A DNA stretch of 64,000 nucleotides from Camellia lanceoleosa (Eukaryota; Streptophyta; Magnoliopsida; Ericales; Theaceae), in NCBI GenBank assembly GCA_025200525.1, contig CM045762.1:84659893-84723892 (forward strand), read 5' to 3'. The stretch's first letter is position 1; every line of letters starts with the position of its first letter. Shown here one piece after another: positions 44,390-56,737 of the stretch. Both the position numbers and the translations under genes were made by a program. The notes under the pieces are model-generated. The model ran no database searches. It was not told the origin of the DNA and was given only the letters and a program-made list of their open reading frames with translations.

Positions 44390-47300
44390 ATAGCCTTCAC
44401 AGAAGCCGACCTAGATATGGTTCAGCACCCGCACAATGATGCCTTGGTAGTATCCCTCCAGGTTGGGGAGTGCGGGTGAAAGCATCTGATTGATCAAAGC
44501 TCTGCGACATCATGTATGTCGGATGTTACAAGGAGTTAGGCCTTCACCACGATGACATGGAGCGATCAAAGCGGCCCGATGGTGGCTTCAATGGAACGCC
44601 GACATGGCCATTAGGCGCAACAAGCTTGGAGGTACAGTGGCACGAAGAAGATCAAGACGAAATTCATTGTGATTGACACGCCTTACAACATCATCTTGGG
44701 GAGGCCGTGGTTGCATGCAATGGAGGCGAGTCCTCAACATTGCATCAATCGCTCTGATTCCCAAAGAACATGGGATTGAGGAAGTCGAGAGGAGATCGAT
44801 TGCGGGAAAAAATTGCTTCATGGCAACAATGAAATTAACTGCGCAAAGATTCGGGAACGAGAAGCGAAGTTGAAAAAAGGACATGAAGGTCCTAGATGAT
44901 GTCGGCAAGGAGCCGACCGAGAAAAGTGAAGAAGCATTGAAGAAAATCCTCGTCCAGGAGGACGATGAAGAACGCTTCTTTCTTCTCGGCACAGGATTAG
45001 CCGAAGAAGAGGAAAGGGAGCTGGAAGCCTTTCTGAGGAAAAATATTGAGGTGTTCGCCTGGACACCTTATGAAATGCCTGGCATTGACCCCAAGGTCAC
45101 ATGTCACAGACTCAACGTTGACAGGTCGGCCAAACCTGTAATACAACGAGCCAGAAGACCGGCGTTGATGCACGCGTCGAAGCGTGGAGGAGGAAGTAGA
45201 CAGACCACGGAGGCCGAGGCCATCGAGAAGCCAATTATCCGACATGGTTATCAAACACCGTGGTAGTAAAGAAGAAGAATGGCAAGTGGAAGGTCTGCGT
45301 AGATTTTACAAACTTGAACAAAGCTTGTCCCAAAGACAGCTTCCCTCTACAAAGATCGACCCGGTTGGTGGGCCACATCTGGACATGGAAGGATGAGCTT
45401 CTTGGATGCTTATAGGGGTATCACCAGATAGCCATGTACCCCGGATGAGGAGAAGGCGTTTATCACTCCCAAAGGTCTCAGTTATTCTGAGTCATGCCTT
45501 TTGGGTTGAAGAACGCAGAGAACAACTTACAAAAGGTGGTAACCAAGATGTTCAAACACTTGATTGGCGAACAGAGAAGTCTACATTAATGACATGGTCG
45601 TGAAGACCAAGGAACCAAAGGATCATCTTCTTGACCTAAAGAGGTCTTTGACATACTCAAAACATATAAACCCGACTAAACGCATCGAAATGCGCGTTTG
45701 GAGTCGGATCCGGTAAGTTCTTGGGATACCTAGTGACTAGAAGGGGCATTGAAGCCAGCCCAGATCAGATCAAGGCCATTATGGAATTACAGAGTCCGAT
45801 ATCGGCAAAACAGGTTCAAATGCTTACTGGAAGGGCCGCAGCCCTAAACAGGTTCATAAGCCGAAGTTCGGACAAATGTAAACCTTTTTTCAATCTGGTG
45901 AAAAAGGCCACGGATTTTCTATGGACAAAGGAATGTGAGGCCGCTTTGGCCGACCTGAAGAAATATCTTACCACGGCTCCAGTCCTCTCAACACCTCAAC
46001 CTGGAGAGGAATTGTTTTTATACTTAGCGATTTGAGCACCTTGATAAGTCTTTGTGATAATCCGAAGAAGAGAAGCGAGAAAGGCATTTACTATGTAAGT
46101 AAAACCTTAGCCGATTCAGAAACAAGGTATCTACCACTGGAGAAATTAATGCTGGCCTTGGTAATGGCCTCAAAGAAGCTAAACCATTATTTTCAGGCTC
46201 ACAAGATAGTGGTTCTAACAGAGCACCCACTAAAATCCTTGTTGCAACAAGGAGACTTAACTGGAAGAATAGCAAGATGGGCCGTAGTTTTGGGCCAATA
46301 TGGCCTGGAGTTCGGTAGAAACTACAATTAAGGGCCAAGTCTTGGCCGACTTCGTGGCCGAGTTCTCGCCAGAATACATCGAACATCGGGCTCCGTTGAG
46401 CCGAGATGAACGATGTCCAAACAAGGAAGGAGAAGCCCAGCCAAAGGCTAAAGAACCAAGGAAGGAAAAACTCAGACCCTGCAGCATTTACATCGGCGAC
46501 TCCTTTCAACTTTTTGTTGATGGAAGCTCAAACCGGCAGGGGGCAGGGGCAGGAGTAGTGTTAATATCCCCCGATGGAGAGATATTGGAGCAGTCCATTC
46601 GACTGGGGTTCAAAGCCTCGAACAATGAGACGAAATATGAAGCATTAATTGCTGGACTGAAGCTGGCAGTAGCAGCAGAGGCAGATGAGGTAATAGTTTT
46701 TTGTGACTCACAACTTATAGTGAATCAAACTACAGGAGAGTTTGCTGCCCGAGATGAAAGGATGTCGGCATACACAAAAGAAGTCATCAGGCTGGCAGAC
46801 ATGCTTCAAAACTGCCGACTTCTTCAGGTTAGCCGAGATGATAACAGCCACGCCGACGCGTTAGCCAATTTAGCAAGTTCAATGCAAACCGGAAAGACAA
46901 GGACAATAATGATCGATTACCTATCAGTCCCGAGCATAGAGTCACCACACACAATGCAAGAAGCATTATGTGTGGACATGGGACCAAGCTGGATGGATGC
47001 AATTGTTGCATTCCTAAAAGAGGGAAAGCTGCCAGAAGAACGAAAGGAAGCACACAAGGTCAGATTGAAGTCGGCAAGATTCAGTCTGACAGCAGAAGGA
47101 CATCTCTACAGAAGATCCTTCACTGGACCTCTTTTAAGGTGTGTACACCCTCTTCAGGTCAAAGACTTTTTGTATGAAATTCATGAAGGAGTTTGTGGAA
47201 GCCATGCAGGGGGCAGATCATTAGCTCACAGGGCCATTACCCAGGGGTATTGGTGGCCCTATATGCAAAAAGATGCAGAGTCCTATGTGAAGAAGTGTGA

Positions 47301-48228
47301 ACAATGCCAGAGGTTTGCACCTTTGATACATCAGCCAGCTCCTGACCTGAACCCGGTTTCCAGCCTTTGGCCATTTGCCCAATGGGACATGGATCTCGTT
47401 GGGCAATTGCCCCAAGCAACTGGGCAGCGGAAGTACCTACTGGTAGCAATAGACTACTTCACAAAGTGGATAGAAGCAGAGCCTCTTGCCAAAATCCGAG
47501 ATGTGGATGTGAAGAACTTCATCTGGAGAAACATCATCACCAGATTTGGGATTCCAAGAGCAATAGTTGCCGACAATGGAACACAGTTTGACAGTAAACT
47601 TATCAAGAATTTTTGTGCAAAATTTAAGATAAATAATTACTTTTCAACACCAAGTTTTTCCCAAAGTAATGGGCAAGCAGAAGCATCCAACAAAGTAATC
47701 CTAGACGGGATAAAGAAGAGGCTGCAGGCAGCGAAAGGAAAGTAGGTAGACGAATTGCCCAATGTGCTCTGGGCATATCGCACTACGTCGAGGAGATCAA
47801 CAGGGGAATCCCCCTTCGCCATGGCTTATGGCACAGAAGCAGTCATTCCATTGGAGATCGGCATCCCAGGGACCAGAACCCAGGGAGTTGAGAACGGGAG
47901 TAATGATGTGCTCTTAGCCCGAGATCTGGATCTACTAGAAGAAAGAAGAGAGAAAGCTGCAATCCAGGTCGCAGCATACCAGCAACAGCTTGCCAAAGCT
48001 TACAACAAGAAGGTCAATCCAAGGGATTTTCAAGTCAACGACCTAGTCTTGAGAAAAGTCGTCGGCAATAAGAAGGATCCCAAAGAGAGCAAGCTTGGCC
48101 CAAACTGGGAAGGACCCTACAGAATTACTTCGGTGTTAGGAAATGGGGCATATCGGCTCGAAGATAATGAGGGCAAAGCATTGCCTAGACCATGGAACAC
48201 TTGTAATTTAAAGTTTTTCTATCATTAG
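44390..48228 (+). pseudogene. Gypsy pol: protease, RT, RNase H, second RNase H, integrase; broken
   Basis: The protease part ends with YNIILGRPWLHAMEASP (about 44690). RT starts near 45055 (FAWTPYEMPGIDP) with VCVDFTNLNKACPKDSFPL (about 45295) and several frame changes. The catalytic box reads YINDM (about 45576) where YxDDM is expected, so the first Asp is lost. The first RNase H spans about 45960-46320. The second, archaeal-type RNase H is at about 46494-46880 (FVDGSSNRQGAGAGVVL, NNETKYEALIAGL, CDSQL, HADALANLASS). Integrase: zinc-binding HEGVCGSHAGG...CEQCQ, then core residues in WDMDLVGQLP, ADNGTQF and SQSNGQAEASNK. A TAG at 47743-47745 precedes VDELPNVLWAYRTT. The end at 48228 is a natural-looking stop. 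The 46300-47745 stretch is open for 481 codons. Confidence 0.9.
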
Positions 48229-48377
48229 ATGTTCTTTGATTTTTTGCCAATATGATCAATAAAATCTTAGCAGAATTTTTCAGAACTTATAAAACTATGC
48301 ATGATGTTGTTTTTTGAATAATGAGAACCCAAGTGGAACTTAGGTTCACATTGGGGGCAGAGAGAAGATAGTAGTAA

Positions 48378-48720
48378 TGCTTAGCCGAAGTTAAGCCGAG
48401 ATTATGTTTAACCATGGTTAATCTGAGATAAAGTTTAACCGAAGTTAAACAGAGATTATGCTTAACCGAAGTTAAGCTGAGATAAATTCTTTATCTTTAC
48501 TTGTTGAAATTTGTAGCAATTTACAAGTTAAAGTTAAGCTGAGATAAATTCCTTATCTTTACTTGTTGAAATTTGTAGCAATTTACAAGTTAAAGTTAAG
48601 CCGAGATAAATTCCTTATCTTTACTTGTTGAAATTTGTAGCAATTTACAAGTTATAGTTAAGCCGAGATAATGGTTTACCTTCACTTGTTTAAATTTGTA
48701 GCAATTTACAAGATGAAGTT
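48378..48720 (+). repeat. Tandem repeats downstream of gypsy pol (62-bp unit)
   Basis: A short unit around AACCGAAGTTAAGCCGAGAT varies at 48378-48480. A 62-bp unit starting GAGATAAATTC begins at 48479, 48541, 48603 and 48665 (the last diverged). Non-coding; lies between pol and the antisense gene. Confidence 0.9.
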
Positions 48721-49120
48721 AAATTAAGTTTATTGATTCAGACTCTTGTTAAAACTTGAGAAAAGTTTGCCAGATAAAATTGTATATGCTTTATACTTGT
48801 TTACAGGTGAAGTTCTTGCCGAAATAAATCTTCGGGTAAACATACCCGAGGTATTTTTCCCCGAGGAGATTGCACAAAGAAAGAAGAAGTATGTAAATCA
48901 TATAAACTATTCTAAGTATAGAACCATGCAGAAGCAATCAAGAGAAATTAAAGATTAAAGCATTCAAGAGGAAAGCAGTTGCAAATTGTATACAGAGGAG
49001 GCACTACGGCCTACTAAAACTTAACTGTTCAAAAGTAGCAAAGAAAGGCACATCGGCCATAAGATGGAGCTTACATTGTCCAGATATTGAAACAAAAACG
49101 TACAAAAAGTACAAAAAACA
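48721..49120. other. Gypsy non-coding spacer
   Basis: AT-rich link between the tandem repeats and the end of the antisense gene. The 70-codon plus-strand frame at 48746 shows no domain. Confidence 0.6.
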
Positions 49121-51500
49121 TCAGGGCTGTGATTCCTCAGCTTCAGGAGCGGTTTGGATCTGCACCTCGGCAGTCTCTGGAAGAACGACCTCGGCATCCT
49201 TTTCTACCACAACCTTGGCCTCCTTATCTGCCGCAATCTCGGTATCAATCTCGGCCAGAGTCTTCTCAACACTTCTCTCAGCCAGAAGAAGGTCAGATGA
49301 TAAGTGAACTGAGTCCGCTTCCTTGGGCACCTTCTCAACCTCCTCATCCTCCTCTTGGGTTAAGTCCAGGACTTGATCACCCTGAGGAGGTGACTTGGTC
49401 TCAGTGGCACCCTTGGATTTCCTCACCAAGGCTTCGTCATCATTATTATCTTCATCTTCGTCTTCGGCCTGAGACTCAGACTCAGCTTCTTCAGTTTGAC
49501 TTGGAGGAGGAGGAGGAAATGGCAAAGGGATAGCTTCGGCCTTGCGCCATGGCGAATCAGCAGGAAGATCAAGTTTTTTGGCTAAGGACATCCAGCCAAG
49601 GGAAAAACCCCTGTTGCATGCCTGCTTAACTTGTAACTTGTAGTCTTTTGTAACATCGGCCATGCCTTGGGCATATGCCTTGTCATCGGCCGCCTTGATT
49701 TCAGCGTCCTTGGTGGCCAGCGCCTCGTGAAGTTCTTTCTCGGCACAGGCGATTCGCTGAGCTTCTTTCTTTTTGCCTCGGCTTAAGCTGTTTTAATGAA
49801 GTGACCTCGGCCTTCTCATCAGCCTCTTGTTTAGCCTGAGTTGCAGCCTCAGCTTGATCTTCCAGGGTCTTCATTTTATTTTGAAGACTCTTATTTTGTT
49901 TTTGAAGGGCAGCATACTCCCTCCTCATATCGGCTAACTTCTCCCTCGTTTCAAAAGCTTGCATGGAGAAGGAGTGGGCATGTTGAATGGCCTGAAGGCA
50001 AAAGTTATTACAAAATATTACAAAATTTTACAAGTATGAAGAAAGTGGCAGGAAGACAAGTTATCAAATTCAAAGACTTACTTGGACAGAGCGCTGCAGC
50101 ATAAGGGCATAGTTCTCAAATTCACCCATCTTGGCATTGCGCTCAAGATCGCCTTCGAGGAGAACTGCAGTACTGAGTGCCACGCCGATGTTAACGTCGT
50201 CGGCGCTTTCATTGGCATAAACAGGCCTGTTTTCAAGAGTAATTTTAGGCTCCCAGGGAACTTTAGGAACTCTGGACCCCGAAGTCGTCATGACGATGAC
50301 CTCGACCTTTGTTGAGTGGACCACGATGGTGGGCTTAAAGGAGTCTTTTGGCAGGTGCAGAGGAGGTCTTCTTGCTCTCGGCTAACTGAGAAATAGACAA
50401 GGCATCCTCAACCTCGGCCTCAGTAGCCTTGGACTTTGGTTGGGCCTTCTTGGTCTTTTTTGGCTTCGGTGGGGGCATCGTTTGGGATGGTACAGCATCG
50501 ACGTCGGCTGGAAGGTCGGCAAGAAGATCTTGAACAACGGGCTTCGGGCGGACCATTTCGGCAATTTTTACAAGTCGTCGCCGACGCTTTCTTTCTACTA
50601 CTGGTATCAAGTATTGGGCTGAAGTTGATGGCAGATCAACTGGGTCAGATGTTGACCCCTGATCAGCCTGAGATGTAGAGGCAGCCTGGGTTGTGGTGGT
50701 AGATGGAGAGAGGCTCTTTTTCTTCTTCCTTGGGACGTCAGGAAGAGTGGATTTATACGTCGGGATGAAGTTCAGCAGGAGCGGAGCTTTGCGCTTATGA
50801 ATTGGCAGGTCCAGGAGTTTCTTCAAATCCTTGCTAACAACAAAGGACTGGCGAAAATCCTTTGGTAGCTTACGAACATCTGCAAAAAAGAGCAAAACAT
50901 TAGGGACATGCAAAGTATTGAAGACCTGAAAGGAAACAACTAAATGTTGACACTGGACTCTTACCCTTGCCCTCTTTAATTGTTCGAGGAAGAGGAAAGA
51001 GATGGGCATCCTCATCAGGGGCAAACTCCCAGTTTCCTGAAGCAATGACATAGTCCTCTCCAGCTCCCTTGTTGGAGTTTGGGAGGTCGGCTACAATTTT
51101 GAATTCGGTGGACCTCGGCTTAAGGTAGTACACATAGCCTTTTTCTTTCTGATTCAGGCACACATGGTATAACTTGATCTTGAATGTCGGCTAAAGTGAT
51201 TCTAACATCTTCCTGCTTGGCTAAGGCTATGATACCGTTAATTATTCGATAAGAGTTAATGGTAAGCTGCATAGGGTTCAACTTATAGAAATGAAGAACC
51301 TCACGAAAAAGGGTAGTAAGTGGCAGCCGAAGTCCACACTCAGTGAAAGCTACTATGGGAAAAGGCATGGTATCATCTTCGGGCATAATGGAATCGTTCT
51401 CCCCAGCTAGTCTCAGATGGACATCATCTGAGATGGAGAATTCTTGCCTAAAAAATTCTAGTTTGGTTGGGGTGTTAACCCTATTTCTCCACATACCCAT
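49121..51500 (-). pseudogene. Antisense spliced gene inside the gypsy element (gypsy-type Transposase_28-like)
   Basis: It starts MGMWRNRVNTPTKLEFF at 51500. The first exon holds PFPIVAFTECGLRLPLTTLF followed by LHFYKLNPMQL, the pattern of the plant-only family annotated as putative gypsy-type transposon (Transposase_28), then a shift near 51140 into YVYYLKPRSTEFK...SGNWEFAPDED. Likely introns: donor near 50965, acceptor TTTTTTGCAG at 50881; donor CAA/GTAAGT at 50082/50081, acceptor TTGCCTTCAG at 49992. Exon 2 (50880-50082) is Lys/Pro/Ser-rich with a basic KRRRR stretch; exon 3 (from 49991) has a long coiled coil (REYAALQKQNKSLQNKMKTL) and an acidic C-terminus. Frameshifts lie near 50350 and 49780. 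Function unknown; antisense genes at this place are known in some Tat elements. Confidence 0.7.
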
Positions 51501-52451
51501 GATTTTGGTATAAGGGTGCTTGACTATAGAAACAGGGTACTCCTAAAGGGTTCTTGGTACCTCGGCTTAAACCTAGGTATGTATTGGTAAAATTTGTTTC
51601 GGTTTTTCCTAAAAATTGAAGGTTCTATAAGCAAATCCCAAACCTAAAAAACTATGAAGACGAAGATCAAAGGCGCAGATCTGGAAAAGACACAACAAAG
51701 CAGAAAACAAAAACGAAGTCTCAGATTCAAGAACACAAGGGGTGGAAGACCAAGAACAGGGGTGCAGCAGTGCAAATGTTCATGACATGTGCAAAACCAA
51801 GAAATAAGACGCATTCAGGTGAATGATTTGCAAATTAAATGCTAGAGCAGAACAGTAAAAACAGGAAATTCCAGGAATAATCAAAGACTGGGAAAATGAG
51901 GGTCAGTTGCTTACCAGACAGAATGAGGCCGGAATGAAATTCGCCGAGGACGGACGCCGGTCGAAACAGTAGCGAAAGCTTCGCAGGAATGGAGGAATAA
52001 AACCAGTTGCAGAGCTTAGAGCAAGAGCAATGGCGGATTTGGGAAGGTTTAGAGAGAGAAAAAGCAAGAGAATCAAAATGTAAAAGTGAAGGAAAAAAGA
52101 CGAAGAAAGGGTCTTTAGTCAAATATTTGAAACGGCGGCAAAATGTAGTGCAATTATTGCACCTGGAGCAATGCATACGTCAGGCGGCACATGCGGAAAA
52201 GCAGTTTTTCAAGCGCGTAACTGGCACGAGCCAACGGAAACGAAGCACGTAAGTGAAATGGTTAAAAAGTGATGCATGACAGCTCATGCGCATGGGAGAG
52301 TTTATGTGAATTCTTGTTCTTGAAAAGAAGACATATCGACTTGAAGTGGATGACATCGGCTAGAAAGTTCCTAAGCCGACGTACGAGAAAGAAGTTCAAA
52401 TATAGGTCCCATCACCTCAGAATGCTGAGATAATAGAACCTAGGGGGCAGT
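51501..52451. other. Gypsy 3' untranslated region and polypurine tract
   Basis: Upstream region of the antisense gene, so its promoter should be here or in the 3' LTR. The purine tract CCTAGGGGGCAGT (about 52439-52451) abuts the 3' LTR. No sense gene recognised. Confidence 0.7.
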
Positions 52452-52991
52452 TGTGGGGATATATTTTTGGAGTACCAACACGTGGCAAGGTGACGCCGAT
52501 GTGTCAGCCGAGGTGCCACGTGTCGTGGTAGTTACGCCGAGGTTATCTCGGAGTTGCCGAGGTTATCTGCGAAAATACAGGAATTCGGGATAAACGGATA
52601 AGGGACAGGAGTCCTAGAATGAAGAAAGACTACAAGATGGATACAGGGCATACTCTCAGGGAGTCTATCCTTATCTCTTGAAGAGTCCAAGGTAAATCCG
52701 GAATTGGAGTCCATAGAAGCCAGACTTCTAGTGGGACTGGGAGAGAGTTAAGCTATAAAAGAAGGGCACCCCCGGCGGGTCTAAGGTACGCAATTCTGAG
52801 CCTTGAGCAGTAATTTAAGCACTTGTATTATCTTTGAGAGATACTGACTTGTTCGTCGGAGTGCCCCCGGGTGGAAGAACCACCGCCGGAGCCTTTTCTT
52901 TCTGTGCAGATTACAGGGTGCCATCTATTCTGCCTGTGTTCTACAGCTGGATTACTAAGGAGGGTAGTGTGATCGGAAATTCATTCACACA
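52452..52991 (+). repeat. Gypsy 3' LTR
   Basis: 540 bp, TGTGGGGATATATTTTTGG to TTCATTCACACA; partner of 42025-42560. Confidence 0.95.
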
Positions 52992-52996
52992 AATTC
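52992..52996 (+). repeat. Gypsy target-site duplication, right copy (AATTC)
   Basis: AATTC directly after the 3' LTR. Confidence 0.9.
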
Positions 52997-55040
52997 CATT
53001 ATGTAACTCAATTTTATATTTTTAAACTTGTTTTTTATACTTTTATTTGTTCAATTCAATGAATTTATGGAAGTATATTTTCTGGTGTTCATTTCTCTCT
53101 ATTTATCTCTCTTTTTGATATTAAAAACTCCATAGAAATTTTAAATCCTCTTAATTGAGCCAAAATAAGAATTAGGAGATTTTGTACCCCTTTGAGTCTC
53201 ACATAGCCTCTTGTTTTAGAAGTTAGATTTTTCCAAGTACATTTCCACAACTTAAGCACTGTTATCCTGACACGCCAGCAAATCATGCAAAATTTCTTAA
53301 TTTTAATCAAAACTTATATTTTAAATAAAAAATATATTTTTGTGTTTTTTACACGAACAATAAGATTCTTATGTGAGTGGTGAATAACCTTACAAATAGT
53401 TATTCACCCAAAAAAAACCTTACAAATAGTTTGTTGGGCCCTAGGGCAGCCCAAGTACAGGTCGTTTGTCTTGAGCTTAGGAGAGCCCGGTCAGCCTTAG
53501 CTGGGCCGAAGGCCTATTTTTCCACAGAGATGGTTGTGGTGTGCGTGTGCACACACGACTGTATGGGATTCAGATAAGCTCTATCGACTTAACCAAGAGT
53601 CCTGGACCAACATTAATTTGGGTCGTGCGGATCCACAAGAGGAAAAGCTATGAAAGGAAGCGAGGATCAACTCAACATTTCCTTTGAATTGATAGTTTAG
53701 GAGAGAAATGGAAGGATTTGAATAGATAAAATTAGTTAAAATTGTGTGTTTGTATTTAATTATGACGGGAGAGTATAAGTATTTTAAGCACTTCACTTTC
53801 CTTCCAAAATTGAGAGGAAACAGAATAAGAGAAAAGTGCTTCACACAATAATATATTAACTTATAACCCCTGCTATGCACAAAATTAAATAATGATTAAT
53901 AAATTTATTTTTTAGTTAATTAAAAATAATTTTAAAAAGAATAAAAAATAAATAAGATTAAGTCATTATTAATTATTTTTAACTAAATGGTTGTTTGATA
54001 TTAGTTTTTAAATGACTTTTTAGATTTTTTTAGGAGATAAAAACAATTCATGTGTTTAGGAATGAGTTTATTAATTTTATGGGAAAACTTGAGTGACTCT
54101 ATCATACTTTTGTTTTTTGTTTAAATTTCTCATTTTATCCTTTCAAATGTGTAAATTAATATCCATACTCACCAGGATTGTCGGTCTTTTCAAGTTGGTT
54201 CAAAATTTGAATTTTTTTTCTTTTTTTTTTTTTTTTTGGTACATGGGATGTACATTCTAACTTTTTGACTCAACTTTTTTGGAGTTAAAAACATAACATC
54301 CCAAACACGAGTTAAGCTACATATATATTTTTAAATTTTTTTTATCTATTAATATTTGTCCAAAATATTATATAACAAATACATATATTATAATTAAAAT
54401 TTTAAAATTAAAACAACTAAATTTGCTAAAATTACAAAAATTATACTTTCGGTCAAATATAATTACATTTCGTTTATGAATTCATAATTATAATTCATTT
54501 TACCAGAGTTTGTCTGATGACATAATAATCTTATTTATTTTATTTTTGATCCCCCTTCTCCTCTTCTATCTCTATTTTCTTATATGTAGTTTTAATTGTT
54601 GTGATAGATTTTAATTGTAGAAAAAACATGTCATGATGTTAGCATTTGAGTTTTGATGGTGGATGATAAATTCAAGTTTTACATCTTAAGGTGATGTGGC
54701 AAGAAAAAAAAAAATTGAAATGAAAGATTTAAATTTTTATATTTATTTCAATAAGTATATTAAAAAAATGTTACTCATATTAGAAAATTTTCGTTTGTCA
54801 ATTGACAAAGTAAAGTAAATTTAAGTTAACCTTAAAGTTCAAGAGTATTTTTTAAATTTCTAAAATTTTATGAAATAATCTAGTTGCCTATGCCATGTTT
54901 CATCAGTTTTGCCAATTAATTCAAATTGAAGAATTACTTGACTAATTTATTTATGTAATATTTTTAAAATTGGTAAATATACATCTTTAGTAATTTGTTT
55001 TCCATAATGTATTTATTAAAACAAATTTAAGTTTGGGTAA
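52997..55040. other. Rest of older LTR, then AT-rich intergenic sequence
   Basis: 52997 to about 53095 continues the LTR interrupted at 42024. 53425-53580 is a GC-rich patch (GTTGGGCCCTAGGGCAGCCC) that may be a fragment of another LTR. The remainder is AT-rich with poly-T at about 54218-54240 and no coding signal. Confidence 0.5.
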
Positions 55041-55049
55041 AATTTTATA
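55041..55049 (+). repeat. Target-site duplication, left copy (AATTTTATA)
   Basis: Nine bases, identical to 56396-56404. Confidence 0.85.
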
Positions 55050-56395
55050 CGGTAAATTACATTGACACCCCTTGAGATTTCTGTTTAATACAGATCCCTC
55101 TCTCACATTTAAAAAATTACATTTCCCTCCTTGAAATTTGTAATCTCATTACAATTGTTCCCTGAATTGTTGATGTCATATATAAAAAAAATTTAAATGA
55201 CCATTTTGCTAGTTTTTCTATCATTTTTTCTTTCTATCATCATGACTACATTTCTGACAACTTTCCATCATTAAATTCTACCTGAACATATTCTTATTAA
55301 GTGATGATATACAAACATAAATTTTATATAAAATTTTCAAACACAATGATATAATTTAATAGTGACCTTTCATTTTAAAACAAAACACCCATAAACATGA
55401 TTTATATTTACAACAACATCATTATCACAATATTTTTATGATATTTTTGTATAAATTTTTATATATAAATAGATTTTTTATTTTTATTTCCACTATCATT
55501 TTTTTTCTCGTTTATTCACCAACATTTATTACATTGTTACCAAACACCGTCATTCACATTTATTACAGTATTACTGAATTTTCGTATTTTTATATATTTT
55601 TTTTTGTATTTGGTGAATTTACAAAAAAAAAAATTTCATAAAATATTATGCTTCTTATGCATATCTAGATTAAATGTATTTAAAAAATAAAAAAATTACT
55701 TAAAATATTTTTAAAAAAATCAGTAAAAATAAAAATAAAGAAATTTGTGTGAATTAAACTAGAGAAAATGATTTAACTTGTTTGGTTTGGATTTTCAGGA
55801 TTCACTTTTCAGAAAATTAATTTTTTTTATGTTTTTTATTTTCACCGAATTTTTTTTTAGTATTTGAAGCAATTTTTAAAATTTTTTTAAAGATAAATCT
55901 AACATAAGTACACTTAACAATTATAATATTTGTGAAAGAAATCTTAAAAAAACAATTCACTAAATACCAAAAATATTTAAAAAAAATAAAAATTCAATAC
56001 ATTTTTGTATTCTTACGTATTTATTGATTTTTTAAAATATTTTTTTATAAATATTTTATTTCTTAGATACATCCAGGTATGGTGCATATAAAAAAGTAAA
56101 AAAAAAATTGTTTAAAATTTTAAAAATATTCAGTAAAAACAAAAAAAATACGAAAAATAAAAAATTCAATTTTTAGAAAATTCAATTCAGAAAATTGAAA
56201 CCAAACACAGTGATTGTTATTTTTCTTTAAATGACATGAACAAAATATCAACATTATTTTATTATTTCATATATATAAATTCTAAGGGGCAAATATGTTT
56301 TTTTAATTTGATAGGGGGATAAGTGTAATTTTTCAAACTTGAGGGAAGGATCTGTATTAAATACAAACTTCAGGGGGTGTCAATGTAATTTACCT
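55050..56395. mobile_element. Non-autonomous Mutator-type element
   Basis: Inverted ends of about 80 bp: GGTAAATTACATTGACACCC on the left from 55051 and its near-perfect reverse complement on the right ending at 56394, continuing through TTTAATACAGATCC and AAAAATTACA. A perfect 9-bp duplication flanks it. 1346 bp, AT-rich, no transposase. Another TIR element is nested inside (55778-56210). Confidence 0.85.
55778..56210. mobile_element. MITE nested in the Mutator-type element
   Basis: Left GTTTGGTTTGGATTTTCAGG and right, reverse-complemented, GTGTTTGGTTTCAATTTTCT form imperfect inverted ends. The interior has several inverted AATATTTTTA-rich segments. No clear duplication. Confidence 0.5.
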
Positions 56396-56404
56396 AATTT
56401 TATA
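56396..56404 (+). repeat. Target-site duplication, right copy (AATTTTATA)
   Basis: Identical to 55041-55049. Confidence 0.85.
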
Positions 56405-56737
56405 TATTTATACTCAAAATTATATTACACTAATATTAAGATATATTTATGTGTGAAGAAAATATTTAAGATTAGATTGGGTTAGGCCATGGGTCATGTC
56501 ATAGCCTTAGGCTTGGACGAGACCAACAAATTTGATGGTAATATTTGGTAAATAATAAATTTAAATTTTATATTTAAATTATATTATAAATTTTCAAGTT
56601 GCAAGAGGCGTGAAAAATAACTTGGGGTTCATAGAACTGGGTTAGACACTAAACACAGCCAAAAGCTGAGTTCGGGTTGACTTTAGATGCCAATATTTCT
56701 TATTCAAACTCTAGTAATTGAAAATTTATGTTGTTTC
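56405..56737. other. AT-rich, nothing recognised
   Basis: No supported feature. Confidence 0.6.

Larger units (their letters stand above)
42025..52991 (+). mobile_element. Ty3/gypsy retrotransposon, Tat type, full length, decayed
   Basis: 10,967 bp between perfect AATTC duplications. Two LTRs of 536 and 540 bp differ at only about ten scattered positions plus one short altered patch (near 42470 and 52900). Order: LTR, primer-binding site, gag, protease, reverse transcriptase, RNase H, a second RNase H, integrase, tandem repeats, an antisense gene, purine tract, LTR. The second (archaeal-type) RNase H before integrase and the antisense gene point to the Tat lineage. Stops and frameshifts break gag and pol. 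Confidence 0.95.
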
